Positions 35,701-44,431 of a stretch of DNA of 64,000 nt are shown here, one piece after another. The notes under the pieces were generated by a model. That model saw nothing but the letters and a program-made list of their open reading frames with translations, did not search any database and was not told the DNA's origin. A program made the position numbers and the translations under genes. Location: assembly GCF_000014885.1 (NCBI RefSeq), contig NC_011566.1, positions 372,001 to 436,000 of the forward strand, in the 5' to 3' direction. Numbering within the stretch: position 1 is the stretch's first letter; the number at the start of each line of letters is the position of its first letter. This DNA is from Shewanella piezotolerans WP3. GTDB taxonomy: Bacteria > Pseudomonadota > Gammaproteobacteria > Enterobacterales > Shewanellaceae.

Positions 35701-37350
35701 CTGCCACGTTATGCCGCCATCGTTTGAATATTGAATTGGAACAATATAATCATCAGCATACTCCGCAATGGGTATACCGAACTGTTCGCTTAATAGCTCG
35801 CTGGTAAAGGTGATTTCAAGAGCGGAATCCTCATCAAATACCAGTTCACTGTTTAATGTGAATTGATTGAATCCATCATGCTCAAAAACATCTGGAATAT
35901 CTGCAGATAAATGTGACTTATACTGATCTTGTGTTTGTGAGGTTATATCTCTAAAGGCGGTCCAGTCTTCAACGCGATAATCCAAAGAGAGTCCCTCTAG
36001 ATCATACTGATTGATACCGTCATTAAGGATGATGGCATAATTACCATCACCTAGATCGACGAGGGTACCAATATCTTGGAATTCTGCGCTTAGCTGTACA
36101 TTTTTAACTACAAGGTTTTCAGTGATAACTTGTTGCCCTGTTGCACCTGCGAGCAAATCATCTGCTGAAAATGTAATACGTCCATCGAGTTCGTTGTAGT
36201 TGTAGGTTACAAGACCACCAGGCACATCAAGAATATCCACCAGTCTTTCGTCGGCAGCATCTGGTGCGCGGTCCCCTGCTAAATCGTCAATAGTGTCAGC
36301 AACATGGGCCATGGCTAAGCTTTCAAATACGTTTTGCTCATCAGCAGAACGCTCACTATCTCTAGTAAATTCTATGCCTAGTTGGGCTAGCACTAACGAC
36401 AGCATCTCTTTACCAGCTGTTGCAATATTAAGTGGTTCGCCAGTGGTTGGATCTATATAGCCTGAGAGTGCTTGGTGTATGGCAAATATGATATTAATAT
36501 TAGTTGCGTAGCTTGCATCCAAATTTAAAGAGCTGCTGTTTGTTTGCAGCAGGCCGTCATTGTTACCATCAGACAGATCACTGTCTAATGCTTGCAGGAA
36601 TATCGCCATATTCTCTACATAGTTTAGATTACTATCTGATAAAGACGTTCCAGCAATATCTTGTAAAAAGAGGATGGTTCCTTGAATTGCATCTGCGCTA
36701 AATGTCGCTATGGTGACATCACCTACGGTAAAGGTGATTATGTCGCCAGGTTGGTAAGCAAAGGAGCCAGGAGCTCCCATATCCCCTGTAAAACCAGAAA
36801 TCCCTGATGAGGTTGTGTATGCCACACCATTCACAAAATTGTCGGTAAACTGCGCGACCAAAAAGTTGTTATCGTCACCAGTACTTTGGCTTTGATTATT
36901 GATTGTAAGGCTGGTTATTTGAGCATCATTATTTTGACCTGTAGTGTCAAATCCTGAGCTAGCTATTGTTTCTGCGCCGCCGCGATCGACAGAGACGTGC
37001 CCTGAAGAACCTTCGTTCCCGGCTTGATTACCCGCTGCTGTATCAGGACCTTCAGTTGGATCTTCCCCAGCCGCAATAAGCGATTGAATCTCTTCGATTT
37101 CATTAAGGGCTTCTTGCTCAGTTCCTGAAGGGGGTGTGTTTGCTGAAGGAATCGCTTCACTATTAGAGGAAATGATAGAGCCGTCTTCAAGGCGAAGCTC
37201 AACAAAGCTACTATCGTCTACGGATAAGTTAGTTCCAGCTGGAATGAAGTCACCACTTACTACCTTTTTGATATTACCGTTAACTTCTGCGGTAACAGCT
37301 CCTGTTACGTTCTGAATGTGGCCTGCTTTTGTTGTAATTATTGACTTCAT
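29761..37350 (-). CDS. bpfA: Giant LapA/BpfA-type RTX adhesin 1
   Basis: 2529 residues, acidic, no N-terminal signal peptide. Order: retention module (1-140) with the LapG-type motif Thr-Ala-Ala-Gly at 104-107; a unique region with a Calx-beta-like domain (about 630-730); three near-identical 101-residue bacterial-Ig/cadherin-like repeats (about 836-1138); five almost identical 103-residue repeats (about 1138-1653); a cadherin-like domain; a PA14-like domain (about 1770-1955, with Val-Thr-Ala-Asp-Asp-Gly-Tyr and a closing Tyr-Glu-Leu-Asp-Ile); another cadherin-like domain; a VWA domain with MIDAS Asp-Ser-Ser-Gly-Ser near 2095; RTX nonapeptides (about 2345-2392); and a C-terminal type I secretion region. 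It starts at ATG 37350 behind AAGGAG. It is expected to be surface-held through AggA until LapG cleaves it. Confidence 0.93.
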   Translation of the reverse strand: MKSIITTKAGHIQNVTGAVTAEVNGNIKKVVSGDFIPAGTNLSVDDSSFVELRLEDGSIISSNSEAIPSANTPPSGTEQEALNEIEEIQSLIAAGEDPTEGPDTAAGNQAGNEGSSGHVSVDRGGAETIASSGFDTTGQNNDAQITSLTINNQSQSTGDDNNFLVAQFTDNFVNGVAYTTSSGISGFTGDMGAPGSFAYQPGDIITFTVGDVTIATFSADAIQGTILFLQDIAGTSLSDSNLNYVENMAIFLQALDSDLSDGNNDGLLQTNSSSLNLDASYATNINIIFAIHQALSGYIDPTTGEPLNIATAGKEMLSLVLAQLGIEFTRDSERSADEQNVFESLAMAHVADTIDDLAGDRAPDAADERLVDILDVPGGLVTYNYNELDGRITFSADDLLAGATGQQVITENLVVKNVQLSAEFQDIGTLVDLGDGNYAIILNDGINQYDLEGLSLDYRVEDWTAFRDITSQTQDQYKSHLSADIPDVFEHDGFNQFTLNSELVFDEDSALEITFTSELLSEQFGIPIAEYADDYIVPIQYSNDGGITWQSMTVTSIDYSGSIPRPVFGFVLGAGDSSVLIRVPIFDDAQIEPTEYFRAVVTGENVYDETLQFAIFDNDTPASDLPLINIDYAIAVEGMESAVFTLSLSEASTETITVNYSSEELSALFGEDFINVSGTVTFLPGQTTAYITVPIVDDLIVEGSPEFALINLTDPINATLADSQGTLRIFDNDSPINADIAIDLDPITGDNVVTNEEGQQSIIVTGTVTADAAITIGIVVVTINGTNYQTLMNADGTFSITVSGSELILDADTVVDAIVYGFGNNGERAEDTTTENYDLETVLQNDNQTIAEDTVATGNVLDNDSDLDDQLTVTSFEVDGQTVNAGTTVELDGGSLVINEDGSYTFTPNENWNGSVPVITYTTNTGSTATLTIEVTPVDDPSQLENDTNTIDEGEIATGNVLDNDSDLDNDLAVVSFEVNGQTVTAGTTVELDGGSLVINEDGSYTFTPNENWNGSVPVITYTTNTGSTATLTIKVTPVDDPSQLENDTNTIDEGEIATGNVLDNDSDIDNDLAVVSFEVNGQTVAAGTTVELDGGSLVINEDGSYTFTPNENWNGSVPAIIYTTNTGSTATLTIEVTPVNDLIDADDDSYSVIEDGSVTLNLLANDSAADGGLTIQSINGVTLTGGAQTIAVTNGTVIIAANGSMTFEPADNYYGPVSFDYVAVDADGDTDSATVNITVNNLDEGVDADDDSYSVIEDGSVTLNLLANDSAADGGLTIQSINGVTLTGGAQTIAVTNGTVIIAANGSMTFEPADNYYGPVSFDYVAVDADGDTDSATVNITVNNLDEGVDADDDSYSVIEDGSVTLNLLANDSAADGGLTIQSINGVTLTGGAQTIAVTNGTVIIAANGSMTFEPADNYYGPVSFDYVAVDADGDTDSATVNITVNNLDEGVDADDDSYSVIEDGSVTLNLLANDSAADGGLTIQSINGVTLTGGAQTIAVTNGTVIIAANGSMTFEPADNYYGPVSFDYVAVDADGDTDSATVNITVNNLDEGVDADDDSYSVIEDGSVTLNLLANDSAADGGLTIQSINGVTLTGGAQTIAVTNGTVIIAANGSMTFEPADNYYGPVSFDYVAVDADGDTDSATVNITVSNVNDTPDAIDNSYDVDEGASVSGNLITDNSSSGVDSDLDGDSLTITHINGVPVTFIASVATVAIDSGSLLINQDGSFTYSHNGDQPIPTSFSYTVSDGNGGSDTADVTLNVSDVNDPPVATNDYFGSGLYSQYFSYNDAADGGNLSSVTQVRNFINSNDADATFIATTLTYAWGNGNLGTGTSLQDFLGDDAASLSTDPNDSSDAILHMQGFVELDAGTYGLKVTADDGYSVVIDGVVVAEVSRNQSSSTRYPGEQGHIYFDITDPGAHSIEIIYWDQGGAYELDIQLGEFDENDQQIGNYTPLGDQIISNDVMVFEDTPFTFTAESILANDSDPDGDALSIISVGNAQNGTVSLNADGDIVFTPTAGYTGPASYEYTIEDPDGLTDTATVYFDVLPDRDYSYLDGSHGDNVLDGTDGHDIIVSDSSGIQIVQGENYNIAFILDSSGSMGSSAVNTAKEQLIEVFKTLLASASGQHSGVVNVAVVDFSGSAVISLSLNIKDLDINALESGTDAAWNAITSGGSTDYVDAFNAAKNWFNSSDVTNNPGNNLTYFITDGKHNAGGSPQDAFDLLSGLSEVEAVGIKDSIKAEDIISYDTDGQVRAKISVDNLADVILGREATLLQGDDQASGGLGNDIIFGDLVQFDGIDGQGLTALQELVAQQTNVDANSVSVQDVHAFITANASLFDVAKLKDGADDLVGGIGNDILFGQGGNDTLIGGTGEDTMIGGLGDDTMTGGEGEDTFVWSAGSVDGTDTTDHITDFNLAEDKLDLSDILQGDSINELSQYISFTDENGSTSINIDTDQDGTFDQHIVLDGVDLFATFGASEADIISGLLGSNGEGALIVSTSSGDPFAVAVNAPDKIVDELNMQVFNHIP
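32392..33936 (-). repeat. Five tandem 309-bp repeats in adhesin 1
   Basis: The same 309-base unit begins at 32392, 32701, 33010, 33319 and 33628 (103 codons each). The copies are almost identical at the DNA level; one visible difference is a G-to-A change near 33565 in the fourth copy. Each encodes a VCBS/cadherin-like domain beginning Ile/Val-Asp-Ala-Asp-Asp-Asp-Ser-Tyr. Confidence 0.95.
33935..34843 (-). repeat. Three tandem 303-bp repeats in adhesin 1
   Basis: A 303-base unit (101 codons) repeats at 33935, 34238 and 34541. The copies are similar but clearly diverged, unlike the neighbouring 309-bp array. Each encodes a domain with Gly-Asn-Val-Leu-Asp-Asn-Asp-Ser-Asp and Tyr-Thr-Phe-Thr-Pro-Asn-Glu-Asn-Trp-Asn. 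Confidence 0.9.
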
Positions 37351-37534
37351 CGTCTTGCTCCTTGCCGCGACACATCTTCAATTGAAATGTAGCTTACGCG
37401 TTATTTTCTGCAACTTATCATTAACTGATGTTATAGGAGATGAAAACAATGGTCAATTTTTTGACGCTTACTTATGGTGAATGATTTGAAGCTTAACTAA
37501 TTGCTACTAAGTCATTAGTTCTGCCCAAAAATAA

Positions 37535-37556
37535 AAGCCACTAAATATAGTGACTT
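37535..37556 (-). terminator. Terminator of adhesin 2
   Basis: A 9-bp stem with one wobble pair (37535-37543/37548-37556) lies about 55 bases after the adhesin 2 stop on the minus strand and is followed by a T-rich run. It separates the two adhesin transcripts; bpfA probably has its own promoter in 37351-37530. Confidence 0.65.
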
Positions 37557-37608
37557 CTATCCTTATGTGGACTGACTCGCAAATGGGTACTACTTTAGAC
37601 TGATTTCT

Positions 37609-40600
37609 CTAAGGGATGATGTTTCCTTGATCTATTTGCTCATACGGAGGGATAAAGGTGCTATTCGGGTCGACGATTAAAGCATCATCGGCAATGAGTC
37701 CGGCGATAATGTCTGATTCATTATTACTGCCGTAGACTAATGATAGATCTATGCCGTCCAAAACAATTGTTACCCCATCACCACCTGCTACCCCATCTAT
37801 GTCAAGTACTATAGTTGTATCTCCTCCACTAATAGTAATAGAGCTAAAGTAATCTTCCAAATTACCATTTTCTTCGTTAATCAGTAGGTCGGATAGGTCT
37901 AATACATCGATTTGCTGATTGAAGCCGTAGACCGTATCTGTCGAATTATCGGCAGAATCTTCAGACCACCAGAAAAAGTCTCTTTCGCTGTCATCTGCGC
38001 TAGCGATTGTACCACCATAAAGGGAATCATCTCCTTTACCTCCAGAAAGGAGATCACGACCGGAACCACCACTAATGGTGTCGTTATCATCTCCTCCCAT
38101 GATAATATCGTTGCCAGCCCCACCGTTGAGTATGTCCATACCTCCCTGGCCAAATAGAATATCATTACCATTTGCGCCGTTAAGTGTGTCTCCTCCATCA
38201 TCAATTTGAGATACATCAAAGTCTTCAATATTTTGACTAATGAAGTTATGAACTTCAGCATCAGTAACTGTGGCGACATTAACGCTTAATTCATCTGCAA
38301 CGTATTGCCTTATTGCATCCATGCCTTGCATAGAGTTACCAAAGAAATCGGTTAAGTCACCGAAAATGATATCGTCTCCTTCTCCGGCATTAATCGTGTC
38401 ATTCCCTGGGAGTATATTGGATCCCAAAATAGCGTCAGCAAGGTCGTCGACATCAACATTATTAATAATTGGTGCTTCAGTATCAAATTGTTGAAGAGTT
38501 GAGCTATTTACATTGCCACCAAGGCCAATTGCTTCCACGTATGATAGTGCGTTTAATAGGGCAAATGCATTTTGAGCATTTTCAAAGTAATCACCGGGTT
38601 GGCCATTATCAGTATTTGGCTCTCCATCTGTAATAAAGAAAGTTCGATTATTACCTTGAGGATAATTGTCATTAAACCAGTTATAGGCAGCAGTGAATGC
38701 TGCTGAATAGTTTGTGGTTCCTCCGCTACTCATAGCTTCTAATGCGGTAGTTATACTGGCAAGGGGGTCGTTAGAACTGAGGTCAATTGCAATCAATATT
38801 TTTGCCGTTTGATCAAAGTCGACCAATAGCACATTGACGGTACCTGCACTGGGTTGATTTGCATTGGTAATTAGCGTTGCAAGTACGGATAAGATTTGTG
38901 CTTTAGCGGTTGCGACTGCGCTGTCTCCCATACTACCTGAAGAGTCAATGAGAAAAGCTAAGTTGTAATCAGCACCAGCTAAAATATCTGGGGTATCGCT
39001 GATAATAGTGTCGTTACCGTCGGTGCCTATGTAGTTGTCGTCACCTGGGTTAAGGGTTTCGCTATCATAAACGGCAATGCTCACATTTGCAGTGTCTGTT
39101 CCTCCATTGCCATCGTTAATGGTGTAGCTGAAGTTAATTGGTGTAGAGCTATTACCATCGTGCTCGAAAGTATATGAGCCGTCCTCTTGTATCGTTAACA
39201 GCCCTCCTTGAAGTATTACTTCTGCTTCACCACCAATAAAGTTCAAGTCGATACCATTTACTTGTGTCAGTAAAAGAGGATCATTATTCGAGTCGCTATC
39301 AACTCCTGAGCCAGTGTCATCAGTAATTACATTACCGGCAACTAAGCCTTCGTAATCGACTTGGTAGAAGTTATTTAAGGCGTTTGGAACATAATTGTCA
39401 GGAGTTAAAGTGACACTAAACTCCCCTGTATTTGCACCAGCAAAGACAACCGCGTCACCATCACCATCAGTTGCAGCGTAACCAAATGCTATATCTATTG
39501 GCGCGTTAAATACTAAGCCATTGGATGCTAGGCCTGTAATTTGGAAATCTTCTCCGCTTACATGGACGATTTCGATCGACATGATTGACAAACCATTGAA
39601 CTCTAACTCTTCAATGAGCAATGTTGGGCCGATGGTCGTATTCACAATTTTGGTACTGTTGTCTGAGTAAGTTACTATATATTGAATGTCAGCTGAGCCA
39701 CTATGGTTTCCGTTATTGTTGGTGCCTAAGTTGATAGCAAGTAAATTTGTGCCGTTTACGCCATAGTCAATTATGATCGACTCATTATTCGCGATTGAGG
39801 TTTGTGGTCCAACACCAATACCGTGGCTATTCGAGTTTATTTGAGAAGATATGCCGTTGGTGTAACCAGTAATAGTGGAGATAACATTACTAGCTTGGCC
39901 ATTTTGAGCGTATATAGCGCCATCAGAGTCGACAAAATAGGTTGTGTTATTTCCTGCTGGAGCTGAATCTATGTCGTAATCAATGATCGTTTCAAGATCG
40001 ATTTGCTGCAGCAACGTAAATTGATAGTCGTAATGACCATTTCCATCAAGCACTGCAGTTAGTGTGAATACGTCCACTCCATTAGCGCTAGCGGTTAACG
40101 TGCTGCCGCTCATTGTATACTCAAGTGCTACGCCATTGTACTGCAATCCATTCGTCAAGACATTAAAATTGATACTGCCAAAGCCATCAGCGCCCGGGTC
40201 AAATAAGTCTGCGATTACACTCTCTCCTATTAGGTGAGGGATATTGTGGACTAAGTTTTCATCAACTTCATCGACGGGTGCATCATCTTCAACGGTAACG
40301 TTAAAGTTTGCATTGACATCTTGAACGCCGTCATTAATTGTCACCCCGAAAGCAAATGTTAAGATATCTTCGATGCTATTTAGAGGGTGATCAATGGAGT
40401 CGAATAATGTCACGGTATAGCCGACTTCAAAACCTGTTAGGTTAGAGGTTACGGTGCCTAAAGCTATAGACATAATTGTATTTTGCCCCACAGAACCCGT
40501 CAGTGTTTTGCTTGCATTATTCCAGCTCCAACTGATTAATTGACCATCTGAGAACATGTCCGTAGTAGGCCCTGAAAGTGTTACATCAAAGATACTACTG

Positions 40601-41946
40601 TCTTGAGCATCAGCATCAGCATCAGTAAAGGTAATCAGTCCACTATTTACCTTCAGATTAGTTGTATCCGTAGGAACGCCAACATTATCTATAATACCGC
40701 TATCAAGCCCCTCTTCGGAAACGGTTACAGAAGTGATGTTAGAGATAACAGGAGTATCGTTATCACCATTAATAGTGATATTAACGGTCTCGGTGTCGGT
40801 GGCACCAAAGCTATCAGTGACGGTGACCTCAAAGCTGAGGCTGATGGTTTCGCCTTCGCTGAGGAACTGAGTGAGGGAGTTGAGTACCGTATAATCCCAG
40901 CTGTCGCTGTCAGCACTGAAGCCCGCGATGAAGTCATCAATTTGGCCCTGGGTTAAATTACCGCCAGACCAAATAACACTGCCAACATGGGCAAAGGAGA
41001 TAGTGTGGTTATCGCCATTATCAACGTCGGTGAAACTTAACGCGCCGCTGTCAGACAGGCTAGGCTCATCGTCATCTTCAGTTACCGCACCTTCGGTATC
41101 GTTGATTGTTAGCACCGGAATATCGTTGGTACCGTTGACTGTGATGGTGACATCTTGGGTGGTGAACGCGCCGAATTGATCGGTCAAGGTCACGGTAAAG
41201 ACTTCAAGGTGTGACTCACCAGAGGCGAGGGCATCCACCAAGGCGCTGTCATTAAGGGTATACGTCCAATTACCATTATTGTCGATGGTGAACTCACCAT
41301 ACACACCGCTGGCGTTACCCGACCAAGTGATAACGGCATTATCATCGGCATCGCTGCCGACAAGGGTACCGTTAGCTTCCAATACTGCAACCGCTGGGGT
41401 GTTATTGTTGCCAGGGTCTTGGTCGAAGTCATCAATCACTCCGGCTTCTTTCACGCTGCCGCTGTCTTCGCCTTCGTTAACCGTAATGACGGGAGTATCG
41501 TTATCACCATTAATAGTGATATTAACGGTCTCGGTGTCGGTGGCACCAAAGCTATCAGTGACGGTGACCTCAAAGCTGAGGCTGATAGTTTCGCCTTCGC
41601 TGAGGAACTGAGTGAGGGAGTTGAGTACCGTATAATCCCAGCTGTCGCTGTCAGCACTGAAGCCCGCGATGAAGTCATCAATTTGGCCCTGGGTTAAATT
41701 ACCGCCAGACCAAATAACACTGCCAACATGGGCAAAGGAGATAGTGTGGTTATCGCCATTATCAACGTCGGTGAAACTTAACGCGCCGCTGTCAGACAGG
41801 CTAGGCTCATCGTCATCTTCAGTTACCGCACCTTCGGTATCGTTGATTGTTAGCACCGGAATATCGTTGGTACCGTTGACTGTGATGGTGACATCTTGGG
41901 TGGTGAACGCGCCGAATTGATCGGTCAAGGTCACGGTAAAGACTTC
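37609..41946 (-). CDS. C-terminal fragment of adhesin 2
   Basis: The adhesin frame resumes after the extra base, at Leu-Glu-Val-Phe-Thr-Val, and stays open to 37609. The open frame extends upstream to an ATG at 42177, but the first roughly 77 residues of that reading are a wrong-frame translation of the repeat and are not adhesin. The fragment contains the rest of the 741-bp array, the T1SS-143 region, VWA, RTX and the secretion signal, but no retention module and no credible own start. Confidence 0.7.
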   Translation of the reverse strand, partial: EVFTVTLTDQFGAFTTQDVTITVNGTNDIPVLTINDTEGAVTEDDDEPSLSDSGALSFTDVDNGDNHTISFAHVGSVIWSGGNLTQGQIDDFIAGFSADSDSWDYTVLNSLTQFLSEGETISLSFEVTVTDSFGATDTETVNITINGDNDTPVITVNEGEDSGSVKEAGVIDDFDQDPGNNNTPAVAVLEANGTLVGSDADDNAVITWSGNASGVYGEFTIDNNGNWTYTLNDSALVDALASGESHLEVFTVTLTDQFGAFTTQDVTITVNGTNDIPVLTINDTEGAVTEDDDEPSLSDSGALSFTDVDNGDNHTISFAHVGSVIWSGGNLTQGQIDDFIAGFSADSDSWDYTVLNSLTQFLSEGETISLSFEVTVTDSFGATDTETVNITINGDNDTPVISNITSVTVSEEGLDSGIIDNVGVPTDTTNLKVNSGLITFTDADADAQDSSIFDVTLSGPTTDMFSDGQLISWSWNNASKTLTGSVGQNTIMSIALGTVTSNLTGFEVGYTVTLFDSIDHPLNSIEDILTFAFGVTINDGVQDVNANFNVTVEDDAPVDEVDENLVHNIPHLIGESVIADLFDPGADGFGSINFNVLTNGLQYNGVALEYTMSGSTLTASANGVDVFTLTAVLDGNGHYDYQFTLLQQIDLETIIDYDIDSAPAGNNTTYFVDSDGAIYAQNGQASNVISTITGYTNGISSQINSNSHGIGVGPQTSIANNESIIIDYGVNGTNLLAINLGTNNNGNHSGSADIQYIVTYSDNSTKIVNTTIGPTLLIEELEFNGLSIMSIEIVHVSGEDFQITGLASNGLVFNAPIDIAFGYAATDGDGDAVVFAGANTGEFSVTLTPDNYVPNALNNFYQVDYEGLVAGNVITDDTGSGVDSDSNNDPLLLTQVNGIDLNFIGGEAEVILQGGLLTIQEDGSYTFEHDGNSSTPINFSYTINDGNGGTDTANVSIAVYDSETLNPGDDNYIGTDGNDTIISDTPDILAGADYNLAFLIDSSGSMGDSAVATAKAQILSVLATLITNANQPSAGTVNVLLVDFDQTAKILIAIDLSSNDPLASITTALEAMSSGGTTNYSAAFTAAYNWFNDNYPQGNNRTFFITDGEPNTDNGQPGDYFENAQNAFALLNALSYVEAIGLGGNVNSSTLQQFDTEAPIINNVDVDDLADAILGSNILPGNDTINAGEGDDIIFGDLTDFFGNSMQGMDAIRQYVADELSVNVATVTDAEVHNFISQNIEDFDVSQIDDGGDTLNGANGNDILFGQGGMDILNGGAGNDIIMGGDDNDTISGGSGRDLLSGGKGDDSLYGGTIASADDSERDFFWWSEDSADNSTDTVYGFNQQIDVLDLSDLLINEENGNLEDYFSSITISGGDTTIVLDIDGVAGGDGVTIVLDGIDLSLVYGSNNESDIIAGLIADDALIVDPNSTFIPPYEQIDQGNIIP

Positions 41947-42610
41947 CAAGGTGTGACTCACCAGAGGCGAGGGCATCCACCAAGGCGCTGTCATTAAGGG
42001 TATACGTCCAATTACCATTATTGTCGATGGTGAACTCACCATACACACCGCTGGCGTTACCCGACCAAGTGATAACGGCATTATCATCGGCATCGCTGCC
42101 GACAAGGGTACCGTTAGCTTCCAATACTGCAACCGCTGGGGTGTTATTGTTGCCAGGGTCTTGGTCGAAGTCATCAATCACTCCGGCTTCTTTCACGCTG
42201 CCGCTGTCTTCGCCTTCGTTAACCGTAATGACGGGAGTATCGTTATCACCATTAATAGTGATATTAACGGTCTCGGTGTCGGTGGCACCAAAGCTATCAG
42301 TGACGGTGACCTCAAAGCTGAGGCTGATAGTTTCGCCTTCGCTGAGGAACTGAGTGAGGGAGTTGAGTACCGTATAATCCCAGCTGTCGCTGTCAGCACT
42401 GAAGCCTGCGATGAAGTCATCAATTTGGCCCTGGGTTAAATTACCGCCAGACCAAATAACACTGCCAACATGGGCAAAGGAGATAGTGTGGTTATCGCCA
42501 TTATCAACGTCGGTGAAACTTAACGCGCCGCTGTCAGACAGGCTAGGCTCATCGTCATCTTCAGTTACCGCACCTTCAGTATCGTTGATTGTTAGCACCG
42601 GAATATCGTT
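40760..42610 (-). repeat. 741-bp tandem repeats in adhesin 2
   Basis: The same unit (247 codons, two VCBS-type domains) appears with matching points at 42602, 41860 and 41119. The first spacing is 742 bases because of the extra C at 41946-41947; the second is 741. The third copy is partial, keeping the first domain only. Copies differ by a handful of bases, showing recent duplication or gene conversion. Confidence 0.93.
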
Positions 42611-44200
42611 GGTACCTTCAATAGTCACCGTGACGATCTGACTTGCAGAGAGTCCATATTCATCAGTTACTGTAATATTGAATGTTTCAGTGATTTGATC
42701 GCCGAACGCTAAACTATCTGCAAGTTCATTACTGAGAGTAAAGGTCCAGTCACCAGTTACTTCATCAAGGCTGAACATGCCGTAAGGTGTTTCTGCCGCG
42801 CTGTCTAGGCTCCAATTAAGAATTGCGCCATCATCTAAGTCAGTTGCGGTTAATGTGCCACCTGTCTGGGCAATACCTGCTGTTGCGATGTTCCCGCCGA
42901 CGAGCACACCTGCTTCCACTACAGTGCCCTGAGCATCTTCAAATGAAGAGGTGATAACGGGCGCATCGTTTTCACCTGTAATGGTTATTACCAATGTTAA
43001 AGTCACTTCATCACCGTCAGCATCCACTAACAGGTAGTCGAATGTATCGGTTATTTGCTCGCCGAGGGCTAACGACTGAACTTCACTGGTTTGATTATTA
43101 AGAATGTAACTGTAGCTACCATCGGCGGCGATGATTAGCGAGCCATAAGCGCCGGCGATTGTACTTTCAGCGCCGACATCAGTCGTTCCAGAAACTGAAG
43201 TTATTTGGGTTACTTGGGCTAAATCAGCTCCTAAGGTATCGTTGGCTAAAACATTTCCGAACACTCCTGCAAGATTGTCCTCATTAATGGCATTAATATC
43301 ATCAAGGCCAGTTGGAGCGTCATCGACAATATTGGCCGTTACGACGGCAGTGGTGCTTTCTCCCTGATTATCGGTGAGTTGCACTACAAATAGCTCAGAT
43401 AGAATGTCAGATTCACTGTGGTCTAATGCGCTATTAAGAGTGTAACTGTAGGTAAGAATTGAATTTATGGGGTCATATGCTGATATCACTAGTGTGCCAT
43501 ATTCACTCGGGATGGTCACAGGTCCAATAAAGTTACCATCGACGAATACTTGGACCCCATTGATAGTAAGGGCTTGAATTCCCGCTTGTACTGCAACGGA
43601 AACACTTTCAGCTTGTGATAGTGCAGCAACTTGAGGGGCAGAGCCTTCCGCCAAGTTCTCTTCATAAAGAGTCACCGAACTAGCTGAAACTGTTGGCTGG
43701 GCAAACTGTTCTAGAAAGCTGGGCAGTTCGTCTTGGCGAGAGGTTTGTGGCTGAATAAAGCCATCTGTATCGTGTCCTGCCCCAGCAATGGTTTCATCAC
43801 CTGCACGGCCTACAGATACAAAACCACCGCCTTCGTTACCTGTTGGGCTAGTTTCACCTGCTGCGGTATCTGGCAAGTTCAATGTTGGATCTTCACCGCT
43901 AAGGATTTGTGCTTGTAAGGCGGCAATTTCAGGATCGATAGTTTCACTGATTACTTCAGTTGCTTCAAATCCGCCTGTCGCGATTTCGCTCGAGTCTTGG
44001 AAATCTAGTTGGGTGACTATGGTGCCGTCACTATATTCAAGTTTAAACGTCGCATCTGAAGCAACAGTAAATGAGGTGTTTTTAAGTAAGGTATCGCCCA
44101 CTTGAAGTGGCACCATCTCGCCTTGACTATTTTGTTTGCTAATAACGCCTGAAAGCTCAACTACGGTGGCATCCAGCTTTGAAGTATAGGTACCCATCAT
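41819..44200 (-). CDS. N-terminal fragment of adhesin 2 as written
   Basis: As the sequence stands, translation from ATG 44200 (or 44197) gives 793 residues. The first 750 are normal adhesin: retention module, TAAG motif at 112-115 and VCBS domains. After Gly-Glu-Ser-His-Leu the frame is wrong for about 43 residues and stops at 41819. This product would lack VWA, RTX and the secretion signal, so it should not be exported by the type I system. Confidence 0.8.
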   Translation of the reverse strand: MMGTYTSKLDATVVELSGVISKQNSQGEMVPLQVGDTLLKNTSFTVASDATFKLEYSDGTIVTQLDFQDSSEIATGGFEATEVISETIDPEIAALQAQILSGEDPTLNLPDTAAGETSPTGNEGGGFVSVGRAGDETIAGAGHDTDGFIQPQTSRQDELPSFLEQFAQPTVSASSVTLYEENLAEGSAPQVAALSQAESVSVAVQAGIQALTINGVQVFVDGNFIGPVTIPSEYGTLVISAYDPINSILTYSYTLNSALDHSESDILSELFVVQLTDNQGESTTAVVTANIVDDAPTGLDDINAINEDNLAGVFGNVLANDTLGADLAQVTQITSVSGTTDVGAESTIAGAYGSLIIAADGSYSYILNNQTSEVQSLALGEQITDTFDYLLVDADGDEVTLTLVITITGENDAPVITSSFEDAQGTVVEAGVLVGGNIATAGIAQTGGTLTATDLDDGAILNWSLDSAAETPYGMFSLDEVTGDWTFTLSNELADSLAFGDQITETFNITVTDEYGLSASQIVTVTIEGTNDIPVLTINDTEGAVTEDDDEPSLSDSGALSFTDVDNGDNHTISFAHVGSVIWSGGNLTQGQIDDFIAGFSADSDSWDYTVLNSLTQFLSEGETISLSFEVTVTDSFGATDTETVNITINGDNDTPVITVNEGEDSGSVKEAGVIDDFDQDPGNNNTPAVAVLEANGTLVGSDADDNAVITWSGNASGVYGEFTIDNNGNWTYTLNDSALVDALASGESHLGSLYRDLDRSIRRVHHPRCHHHSQRYQRYSGANNQRYRRCGN

Positions 44201-44431
44201 AAAATACTCGACAATCTCGTCCGTGAGCTAAATGAAGGTTAGTTAGTACTTAAGTATTATTAGTCAGTGTACTAACAGTACTAATTTCGTATGCGCTTCA
44301 AATGTTGTCAAATCGGATAAAGTCAAGGAGGTGAGACAATATATTTTTAGAAAATTGTATAAGGTTTTAAAGATCAGTCTTATCAGCCAGCTAGCTTGTT
44401 CGGGAGTTGAGAGGTCATTATTTAAAGACAA

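Larger units (their letters stand above)
37609..44200 (-). pseudogene. Giant LapA/BpfA-type RTX adhesin 2, interrupted by one frameshift
   Basis: If the extra base at 41946-41947 is removed, the frame encodes about 2196 residues. Order: retention module (1-150) with Thr-Ala-Ala-Gly at 112-115 and neighbouring residues like those of adhesin 1; VCBS-type domains; a 741-bp tandem array (about residues 530-1150); a T1SS-143-type repeat region; a cadherin-like domain; a VWA domain with Asp-Ser-Ser-Gly-Ser near 1745; RTX nonapeptides (about 2000-2070); and a C-terminal secretion region. It is a paralogue of bpfA, immediately upstream and on the same strand, so both would share one exporter and one protease. 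The frame breaks inside one 741-bp copy; the other copy keeps the frame. Whether the lesion is real, reversible or a sequence error cannot be decided here. Confidence 0.85.

Noticed and set aside
41930..41960. Programmed ribosomal frameshift in adhesin 2
   Set aside because: There is no slippery heptamer or following structure, and the sister repeat shows the normal reading without the extra base.
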